A stretch of 54,563 bases of DNA from Anaerolineales bacterium. GTDB lineage: Bacteria > Chloroflexota > Anaerolineae > Anaerolineales > Villigracilaceae. The notes beneath the pieces were generated by a model. The model was given only the letters and a program-made list of their open reading frames with translations. It did no database searches and was not told the origin of the DNA. Shown piece after piece: positions 7,910 through 13,835 of this stretch. The DNA is taken from NCBI GenBank assembly GCA_024710905.1, contig JANJTV010000132.1, positions 1-54,563 on the forward strand. The letters run 5' to 3'. Each line of letters starts with the position of its first letter. Position 1 is the stretch's first letter. The position numbers and the translations under genes are program-made.

Positions 7910-7915
7910 TATAAT
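7910..7915 (+). promoter_or_regulatory. -10 hexamer for the PCuAC-SCO unit
   Basis: TATAAT 25 bases before the ATG of the copper chaperone gene, which also has a GAGGAG ribosome site. No well-spaced -35 box is visible. The bases just after (ATGAAAATTA) resemble a single Zur half-site, but there is no second half. Confidence 0.4.
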
Positions 7916-7940
7916 GAAAATTAGTACAAATCGAGGAGCC

Positions 7941-8390
7941 ATGAAGAAAATATTTATTCTTGTCTTGTTTTCCATTTTCATGTTCACTGCCTGCGCTCCC
8001 GCCGGGGAGGTGGTTGCCAGTCAGGGCAGCATAGAGGTGTTGGATGCCTGGGCGCGCAGCACCGCCGATGGTCAGTCTGTAGCGGGGGCTTTTATGACCA
8101 TCCGCAACACGGGTGAGGCCGCAGATCGCCTGCTTTCCGCCAGCAGCGATGCGGCCGGTTTTGTTGAAGTGCATGAGATGAAAATGGAAGCCGGGGTGAT
8201 GAACATGGCCGAGGTGGCGGGCGGGCTGGAAGTGCCAGCCGGGGCCAGCCTCGCACTCAAACCCGGTGGCTATCACATCATGTTAATTGACCTGAATCAG
8301 CCGCTCGCACAGGGGCAGGTGATCACCATCACGCTTGAGTTTGAACAGGCCGGGGCGATGGTTGTGCCTGTCCAGGTGGTTAACCCGTAA
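7941..8390 (+). CDS. PCuAC-family copper chaperone lipoprotein
   Basis: A 149-residue periplasmic or surface copper carrier. The signal peptide ends FTAC (Cys18). The Cu(I) site has the family pattern of His and Met: His78 (VHEM), Met89, and His112-x-Met114 (GYHIML), close to the H-M-x10-M-x21-H-x-M consensus. PCuAC proteins hand copper to the CuA or CuB site of haem-copper oxidases, usually with SCO1, and SCO1 is the next gene 9 bases away. The ATG at 7941 has a GAGGAG ribosome site 2 bases upstream; the longer in-frame extension begins upstream of the -10 element and is not used. No oxidase genes are in the window. Confidence 0.88.
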   Translation: MKKIFILVLFSIFMFTACAPAGEVVASQGSIEVLDAWARSTADGQSVAGAFMTIRNTGEAADRLLSASSDAAGFVEVHEMKMEAGVMNMAEVAGGLEVPAGASLALKPGGYHIMLIDLNQPLAQGQVITITLEFEQAGAMVVPVQVVNP

Positions 8391-8399
8391 GGAGGTTGC

Positions 8400-8996
8400 G
8401 TGAATAAACAGGGAATAATTTTCTTTTCGGCAGTGGCGTTGTTCATTGCCACGCTGGCCGTTTACCAGACCATGCTGCCGCCGGTGATGAAGGGTTCGGC
8501 AATCGACCCGCCAGCGCCAATGCCTGATTTCACCTTGCACTCGGCGGACGGGTCGGTGACGCTCAGCCAGTTTGCCGGGAAGTATGTCGTCCTGTATTTT
8601 GGGTTCACCAACTGTCCGGATATCTGCCCGACCACGCTCGCTCACCTGCGTGATGCGCTGTCTCGCCTTGGCGCAGGTGCGGATCAATTCCAGGTGATCT
8701 TTATCTCGGTAGACCCGGCCCGTGATACGCCGGAACTGACCTCGGCCTATGCCGGACGTTTTAATCCGGCTTTCCTTGGCCTGAGCGGTGCAAAGGAAGA
8801 AATTGATGCGGTTACAAAAGGTTATGGTATTTTTGTGCAGCTCAACGAACCGGATGCCGAGAGTGGTTATTACTCAGTGGACCATACCGCTACAACGCTG
8901 GTGCTCAATCGTGAAGGCGCGCTGGCGCTCACCTGGCCGTACGGGTTGTCAGCAGATGATATCCTGGAAGACATGAAGGTGTTGGTCAGGAAATAA
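8400..8996 (+). CDS. SCO1/SenC/PrrC-family copper and thiol protein
   Basis: A 198-residue membrane-anchored thioredoxin-fold protein that delivers copper to, or reduces the cysteines of, the CuA centre of cytochrome c oxidase. One N-terminal membrane anchor (about 6-24) precedes the fold. The copper site is complete: Cys72 and Cys76 in TNCPDICPTT and His162 in SVDHTAT. It starts with GTG just after GGAGG, immediately following the PCuAC gene, so the two form an operon. A strong terminator follows. Confidence 0.9.
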   Translation: MNKQGIIFFSAVALFIATLAVYQTMLPPVMKGSAIDPPAPMPDFTLHSADGSVTLSQFAGKYVVLYFGFTNCPDICPTTLAHLRDALSRLGAGADQFQVIFISVDPARDTPELTSAYAGRFNPAFLGLSGAKEEIDAVTKGYGIFVQLNEPDAESGYYSVDHTATTLVLNREGALALTWPYGLSADDILEDMKVLVRK

Positions 8997-9024
8997 AAAA
9001 CGGACACGAGGGTGTCCGTTTTTT
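8995..9024. terminator. Bidirectional rho-independent terminator
   Basis: Stem CGGACAC (9001-9007) pairs with GTGTCCG (9012-9018) around a GAGG loop, flanked by six A on one side and six T on the other. It can therefore end both the PCuAC-SCO unit and the convergent rhodanese gene. Confidence 0.85.
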
Positions 9025-9044
9025 ATTGTTGTCAGGCCTAGTTA

Positions 9045-9506
9045 TTACGGCCCGCTCACAGTGGGGTAGCCAGCCTGCTGCCAGGTGACTAGCCCCCCGT
9101 TCATGCTGGTGACATTCTCAAACCCGGCACTGAGCAGGATGTCGCGGCCTTCTTGCGAGCGGTTGCCGGAGCGGCAGACCACGACAATTTTCTTGTCACG
9201 CGGCACTTCGTTGACCCGGGCGGCCAGTTCACCCAGCGGGATGAGCGTACTGTTTGGGGCGTGGTACTCGTCCCATTCTTCCGGCTGGCGCACATCCAGG
9301 AAGAAGATATCCTCCTGGCCGTACAGGGCATAAGCTTCATCAACGGAAACCTCGCGGGCAAATGCTGTGCCGGTGGGCTGGCCGATGATAATGATAAACG
9401 CAGCGATTGCAATTGCAATTGCCAGGATGCCGATTTGCACCATCGGGCGGCGCAGGAAGCGGCCAATGGAATTGGATGACTCGGAACGACGATTTTTGCG
9501 GGACAT
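9045..9506 (-). CDS. Membrane-anchored rhodanese-like sulfurtransferase
   Basis: A 153-residue protein. A basic N-terminus and one membrane segment (about 22-44) lead into a single rhodanese domain facing outward. The active-site loop CRSGNRS starts with Cys111, which would carry the persulfide, and FFLDVRQPEEW is the usual CH2A-type entry motif. Single-domain extracytoplasmic rhodaneses take part in sulfur transfer or thiol redox chemistry; the acceptor is unknown. AGGAG lies just upstream of the ATG. It converges on the copper genes at a shared terminator. Confidence 0.85.
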   Translation of the reverse strand: MSRKNRRSESSNSIGRFLRRPMVQIGILAIAIAIAAFIIIIGQPTGTAFAREVSVDEAYALYGQEDIFFLDVRQPEEWDEYHAPNSTLIPLGELAARVNEVPRDKKIVVVCRSGNRSQEGRDILLSAGFENVTSMNGGLVTWQQAGYPTVSGP

Positions 9507-9566
9507 GCTCTCTCCTGATATTTCCTAGGTTTCTGGTCAGATGCAGGACACCAAAAAAAGTTGCAC

Positions 9567-11063
9567 TTAATAATCGGCAGGTGCTTTGTCGAACCACGGG
9601 CGGGCCTGTTCTAGCTGCCCGGCTAGGCGGAAGAGGACATCTTCCCGGCCCCAGCGGCCGACAAAATGGCTTCCGATGGGCAGATTTTCGCCATTCCAGT
9701 ATAAGGGTACAGACATGGCGGGCTGGCCGGTGGTGTTGAAGATTGGTGTCCAGGGGGTGAATTCATACATCTGCGCGGCCAGCGGCTTAATCATCCCGAA
9801 CGCATCCAGCACCCAGCCTGCATTCATCGTGGACAGGGTACGGACAAGAACTCTTTCACTTGCAGATAGATTGAGTTCACCTATTTTGATGGGCGGGGTG
9901 GAAAGGGTGGGCGTGAGCAAAATATCGTAATCTTCAAAGAACAGGCCGATTTTGCGATTTGCCGCCTGGATGACGCGGCTGGCTCGGGCATACTGGGCGG
10001 CGCTCATGATTTGCCCAAAAAGACCACCGATGACACTGGCATGGTCAAAGTGGTCAACCGAAATTTTTTTCCCGGCTTTTTCAGCGGCTTCTTCAATATC
10101 TGCGCGCAATTCGGCGGTGATGATGGTCATAAAGGCCAGGGCAAATTCCTCACCGTTAATGACGGGAGTATCCTCCACAACATCATGCCCCAGGTCTTGC
10201 AGCAGTTTGACGGTTTCCTCGACAGCCTTGACGCAGTCGGCATGTACGTTTTTGCCAAGCATCGGTTTGGTGGTAAAGGCGATCTTGAGCCTGCTGGGCT
10301 TGGTAGTCACTTCCTTAAGATAAGGCCGTTCCGGGTCTGGGATGATATACGGTGCGCCAATATCCGTCCCGTGGGTGGCATCCAGCATGGCGGCGCTGTC
10401 GCGCACTGACCGGGTGAGGACATGTTCAATGGTAAAACCGCGCCACGATTCGCCGATTTCCGGTCCGGTAGGAGTACGTCCGCGGGTGGGCTTCAGGCCA
10501 AAAATACCACAGGCAGAAGCCGGGATGCGAATGGAACCGCCACCGTCGCCGCCAGTGGCCATTGGCACGATGCGTGCCGCAACGGCTGCGCCACTGCCAC
10601 CTGAAGAACCGCCCGGCGAACGGGAAGTATCCCAGGGGTTGTGGGCCGGGCCAAAGGTTTCAGATTCTGTGTAGGGTGTCAAGCCGAATTCAGGGGTATT
10701 GGTTTTCCCGGTGATGATTGCCCCGCTGGCGCGCCAGCGTTTAATCAATTCACTATCCTGTTTGGCAGGAATATCTTTGAGTAACTGGTTACCAGCACTG
10801 GTGGGAACGCCTTCCATGGTGGACATCAGGTCTTTGACCAGGAATGGCACGCCGGTAAACGGCCCGTCTTTGGGCAGGGTGCCCTTGGCGGTTGCCCGGG
10901 CTGAATCGTAGAGTTTGTTGATGACGATATTCAGGGTTGGGTTGTGCGCCTCGATGCGCGCAATGGCTTCTTCGACCAGTTCGGCAGCCGAAATCTTTTT
11001 CTTGCGTACCAGTTCGGCTAGCCCCAGCCCATCATACTTGTCATATTCGACAAAGTTTGACAT
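9567..11063 (-). CDS. Amidase-signature family hydrolase
   Basis: A 498-residue enzyme of the amidase signature family, which hydrolyses carboxamides. The catalytic Ser-cisSer-Lys triad is visible: Lys77 in PFLVKDL, cis-Ser in the Gly/Ser-rich loop SPGGSSGGSGAA (Ser153 or Ser154) and nucleophile Ser177 in GGDGGGSIRIPA. Although GatA-like, there are no gatB or gatC genes nearby and the C-terminal half differs from GatA, so a stand-alone amidase is more likely. It starts 1 base after the STAS gene stops, placing it in the same transcript as the RsbW/STAS pair, which is an unexpected partnership. Confidence 0.85.
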   Translation of the reverse strand: MSNFVEYDKYDGLGLAELVRKKKISAAELVEEAIARIEAHNPTLNIVINKLYDSARATAKGTLPKDGPFTGVPFLVKDLMSTMEGVPTSAGNQLLKDIPAKQDSELIKRWRASGAIITGKTNTPEFGLTPYTESETFGPAHNPWDTSRSPGGSSGGSGAAVAARIVPMATGGDGGGSIRIPASACGIFGLKPTRGRTPTGPEIGESWRGFTIEHVLTRSVRDSAAMLDATHGTDIGAPYIIPDPERPYLKEVTTKPSRLKIAFTTKPMLGKNVHADCVKAVEETVKLLQDLGHDVVEDTPVINGEEFALAFMTIITAELRADIEEAAEKAGKKISVDHFDHASVIGGLFGQIMSAAQYARASRVIQAANRKIGLFFEDYDILLTPTLSTPPIKIGELNLSASERVLVRTLSTMNAGWVLDAFGMIKPLAAQMYEFTPWTPIFNTTGQPAMSVPLYWNGENLPIGSHFVGRWGREDVLFRLAGQLEQARPWFDKAPADY

Positions 11064-11064
11064 A

Positions 11065-11475
11065 TCAAAATGCCTTCAGAGCTTCATCAAGATTGGTGTA
11101 GATATCAAAGAATTGGTCGAAGCCAACCATTTCAAGCAGGTTGAGTACGCGTAACTGTGGGTTATAGAGCTTGACCAGTTCCTGCTTCCCGTGAGCCTTT
11201 TCCCTGTCCATGCTGCGCAGGGTGCTCCAGCCGTCAGTAAACTCGTTGGCGGGCTCGTTTTTCATGATCCTGTTGATGTTATACAGGGCCATGATGCCCG
11301 CGCTGCTCAGGTATGCAGTTTCAGCCATATCAAGCAACAGGTACTGGGCACCGCCTGATTTAAGCTCTTTTACTTTGTCCAACAAGTCCGGGAAGGTAAG
11401 CGAGTCGATGTTGCCGGTAATTTTAAGGATTGTCACCGGTACGCGCGCCTGGCGGGTGAATGTCTCTAGCTGCAT
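11065..11475 (-). CDS. STAS-domain anti-sigma factor antagonist
   Basis: About 136 residues forming one STAS domain. It contains the helix-capping segment AETAYLSSAGIMAL, where one serine is the expected phosphorylation site. In partner switching, dephosphorylated antagonist binds the kinase/anti-sigma factor and frees the target; the upstream gene encodes that kinase. The central part carries a polar insertion (NEPANEFTDGWSTLRS) longer than in SpoIIAA. The ATG at 11473-11475 follows the kinase stop by one base. A GTG at 11482-11484 would overlap it instead; neither has a clear ribosome site. Confidence 0.78.
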   Translation of the reverse strand: MQLETFTRQARVPVTILKITGNIDSLTFPDLLDKVKELKSGGAQYLLLDMAETAYLSSAGIMALYNINRIMKNEPANEFTDGWSTLRSMDREKAHGKQELVKLYNPQLRVLNLLEMVGFDQFFDIYTNLDEALKAF

Positions 11476-11476
11476 G

Positions 11477-11905
11477 TTATTCACGGTCCGGGGTCATGTG
11501 TTTGACGAGTACCAATTCGTTACCCTGATTGGGCAGAGCGCGGTAAAAAATCTCGTCGGTGTTTTTGCGCACCAGGAACATCCCCAGCCCGCCGATGGGA
11601 CGGTCTTCAAGTGGTTTGTTGATATCTGGTATCGGGATGGTCGTGGGGTCAAAATGGGGCGCATCATCGTGTATGGTCATGCGTAGCTGATGGTTGACCA
11701 GCTCCACGGTTAATTCAATTTCCCCGCCCTGACCTTTGTAACCGTGCAGGATGGCATTGGCAATACATTCATCCACGGCCAGGGTCAGGCCATAAGCAGT
11801 GTTTTCGTCAATTCGCAGGTACTGGCAAACTTCTTCGACCACGTCCCTGAAATCGTTCAGGTTGGTGAGTTCGGCAGGCAGGCGCAGGCGGCGTAATTCC
11901 GTCAT
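11477..11905 (-). CDS. RsbW-like anti-sigma serine/threonine kinase
   Basis: A 142-residue HATPase_c protein of the RsbW/SpoIIAB type. The N-box VDECIANAILHGYKG and the G-box GGLGMFLV are clear. It would phosphorylate the STAS antagonist encoded by the next gene and sequester a sigma factor or another target. No sigma factor gene is in the window. The ATG at 11903-11905 is preferred over an upstream one because a TATAAT hexamer sits 6 bases before it, and the mature start MTELRRLRLPA is usual for the family. Confidence 0.8.
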   Translation of the reverse strand: MTELRRLRLPAELTNLNDFRDVVEEVCQYLRIDENTAYGLTLAVDECIANAILHGYKGQGGEIELTVELVNHQLRMTIHDDAPHFDPTTIPIPDINKPLEDRPIGGLGMFLVRKNTDEIFYRALPNQGNELVLVKHMTPDRE

Positions 11906-11911
11906 AGGCTG

Positions 11912-11917
11912 ATTATA
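11912..11917 (-). promoter_or_regulatory. -10 hexamer TATAAT, 6 bases before the RsbW-like start
   Basis: TATAAT on the minus strand with a 6-base gap to the ATG and no ribosome site, so a leaderless transcript is implied. It separates the RsbW/STAS/amidase unit from the TIR gene upstream. Confidence 0.5.
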
Positions 11918-11954
11918 CGTTAAACCATTGGCAAGACGTTGCAATTTGATTGAA

Positions 11955-12569
11955 TCAGGTCACTTCAGTGGCCGATTGGATGGATTTTGCAAGCCGCTGC
12001 ATGTCGTGATGGAAATCCGGGTCGGAGCGTACGGCCATGCTGTTGCGATAGACCAGGTCTTGCAGGCTGGCGGGCAACTCGCTGGCGGGGGGCAGGCTGG
12101 CCCCGCTGACAGTGATGGGCACCACCGGGATGTTGCGCGCCAGGGCGCTTTCGATTTCGATGCGCACCCAGTCTGTTGAGTCGTCGAGACGGCGGCGGCC
12201 GTCTTCAGTGACCAGCCAGTGCCTGCCAATGATGGCCAGGAATACATTGCATTGCGTGACAGAATCGGCCAAGAATTTGCGAAAATCGACGCCCATCGGG
12301 ATGGAGTCGACATCCTTGAAGATGCTTTCGCGGCCAAATTCCTGTACCAATGAGTCGTAGATGCGCCCGACCACATCCGCGCTGTCGGCCCGGCGGTAGG
12401 AAATGAATATCTTTAACGGCGGCCCGCTGCGGGACGGCCTGCCCGATTCCTGTTCGTTGGGCAGTGCCGGATTGTTGACAACATTATTATTGCCAACCAC
12501 GATGTTGCCCGAAACATTGCCGCCAATATTGATGGAGGTTCCTTTGGGTTGGGACTCATCATTTGACAT
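11955..12569 (-). CDS. TIR-domain protein with N-terminal Gly/Asn-rich motif
   Basis: A 204-residue protein. Residues 53-195 form a TIR domain: IFISYRRADS (54-63), FKDVDSIPMGVDF (84-96), and WVRIE with Glu138 at the position of the catalytic glutamate of NAD-cleaving bacterial TIRs. Residues 13-33 are an isolated motif (INIGGNVSGNIVVGNNNVV) on a short disordered arm; this resembles RHIM-like or bacterial amyloid signalling sequences. The ATG lies 3 bases after the stop of the DEDDh exonuclease gene and has GGGAG 9 bases upstream, so it is co-transcribed with the helicase and nuclease. There is no sensor domain of its own. Likely activities are NAD hydrolysis or TIR-TIR signalling; antiviral function is inference. 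Confidence 0.85.
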   Translation of the reverse strand: MSNDESQPKGTSINIGGNVSGNIVVGNNNVVNNPALPNEQESGRPSRSGPPLKIFISYRRADSADVVGRIYDSLVQEFGRESIFKDVDSIPMGVDFRKFLADSVTQCNVFLAIIGRHWLVTEDGRRRLDDSTDWVRIEIESALARNIPVVPITVSGASLPPASELPASLQDLVYRNSMAVRSDPDFHHDMQRLAKSIQSATEVT

Positions 12570-12572
12570 GGT

Positions 12573-13808
12573 TCATTCTCCCAGGTTCATTTTCCTTAGT
12601 AAGCGTGCCTGGCGCTGCTCCAGTTCGGCCTGCCAGTGTTTTTTGATGTAGGCGGGCAGGTTGGTTCGCAGGCCGAGGTCGCGCATGGCGGTCTGGGTGT
12701 GGTGCAGGGCGGTTTCGAGATCCCTAGCGGTGTGCTCAAAATATTTTGCCAGTTCGACATGCGCATAAGTATGCCCCTGCCCGGCAGCTTTGTGCCACCA
12801 GCTGACAGCCTCGGCCAGGTCACCGCGCCGTTTTTGCAGGGCTGAAAGCCGCTGTACCGCCGTCCAGAAGTCTGTTTCGGGCAGGGACATTTCCAGCCCG
12901 CGCTCGTACAGGCGGGCGGCGATCTCCCAGCGGTTCAGGTCCTCATAGAGTTTTGCCAGTGAGATGACATCCAGCCCGTGCTCGACGGTTTCGCTGAAGG
13001 GGTCTTCGAGCATACTGGCGGTGTGTTGCAGTAGGGCCGCCATGGCGACCACATCCATGGCGTTGTGGTAAAGCACGCCCTTAAGTGGGGCGGGATTGCC
13101 GTTGCGCAGGAAGTCGAAATAGATCCAGGGGATTTCGTAGCCGGGAACTTCTTCACTGGATCGTGGGGCTAGCAAAACGTGTTCTTCTATGTATTTCAGG
13201 CTGCGGCTGGGTAGGCGGGCGCGCCACAGGCGGCGGGCCAGAGGTAACAGGTCGAGGTGAGCAAAGCCCTCAAACGGGCAAGGCAGGCTGTGCAGGGTGT
13301 AGCGGGTTCTCAGTAGGGGCGCGTCAAAAGCCTTGCCGTTGTAGGTGACCAGTGCGGCGCAGGGGGCAAGGAAATCGCTCAAGGCTTCGAGCAGGGCAGG
13401 TTCTTCGGCAGGATCCTGCATGAAGAACAGCGAAAGGTGAAAGTTTTTGTCGATAAACCGCCCGGCGCCAACCAGGAAGGCATAGGTACCTGTGCCGCCT
13501 GACAGGCCGGAGGTTTCTGTATCGAGGAAGGCGAATTGGGAGATGTCGAGGCCCTGGAGGCTTTCATCCCGTGCCCAGGCTGACAATGTGGCGAGCGGCG
13601 CCTGCACGTGGATAGGGCTTCGCCCGTGCCTGTATCCCGTTTCGTAGACTTGCTCCACGACGAAGACTTCGCCGCGCCGGGTGGGCAGCCAGCGGCCATC
13701 CAGCGTTTCTTCCAAGCTGGATCGGGCGGCAGGGTTTACGGGCGGCAGGATGCCCGCCGTGCCGGTTTTTACCCCAAGCGATTTAAGTTTGTCTGCAAGC
13801 GAGGGCAT
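12573..13808 (-). CDS. MrfB/YprB-like DEDDh exonuclease with TPR region
   Basis: A 411-residue RNase H-fold 3'-5' exonuclease. The DEDDh residues are present: Asp96 and Glu98 in FLDTETSGL, Asp162 in YNGKAFDAPLL, and His248 and Asp252 in YHNAMDVVAMA. A region of helical repeats (about 285-400; ARLYERGLEMS, AVSWWHKAAGQG) resembles TPRs. In Bacillus, MrfA (helicase) and MrfB (exonuclease) act in a mitomycin-lesion repair pathway, and the upstream gene here is a MrfA homologue, so the same job is likely. It begins after a 27-base gap with TATAAT 6 bases before its ATG, and a TIR gene follows after 3 bases. Confidence 0.85.
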   Translation of the reverse strand: MPSLADKLKSLGVKTGTAGILPPVNPAARSSLEETLDGRWLPTRRGEVFVVEQVYETGYRHGRSPIHVQAPLATLSAWARDESLQGLDISQFAFLDTETSGLSGGTGTYAFLVGAGRFIDKNFHLSLFFMQDPAEEPALLEALSDFLAPCAALVTYNGKAFDAPLLRTRYTLHSLPCPFEGFAHLDLLPLARRLWRARLPSRSLKYIEEHVLLAPRSSEEVPGYEIPWIYFDFLRNGNPAPLKGVLYHNAMDVVAMAALLQHTASMLEDPFSETVEHGLDVISLAKLYEDLNRWEIAARLYERGLEMSLPETDFWTAVQRLSALQKRRGDLAEAVSWWHKAAGQGHTYAHVELAKYFEHTARDLETALHHTQTAMRDLGLRTNLPAYIKKHWQAELEQRQARLLRKMNLGE

Positions 13809-13814
13809 GCCCCG

Positions 13815-13820
13815 ATTATA
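13815..13820 (-). promoter_or_regulatory. -10 hexamer TATAAT before the MrfB-like gene, within an inverted repeat
   Basis: TATAAT 6 bases before the ATG. It is framed by CCCG (13811-13814) and CGGG (13822-13825), a 4-7-4 inverted repeat centred on the hexamer that may be a small operator. No Shine-Dalgarno sequence is present. Confidence 0.45.
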
Positions 13821-13835
13821 ACGGGCCTGGACGGT

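Noticed and set aside
7911-7922. A third Zur box before the PCuAC gene (ATGAAAATTAGT)
   Set aside because: Only one half-site is present, without the complementary half.
9567-11063. Calling the amidase gatA (tRNA amidotransferase subunit)
   Set aside because: No gatB or gatC nearby, and the active-site loop alone does not separate GatA from other amidase-signature enzymes.
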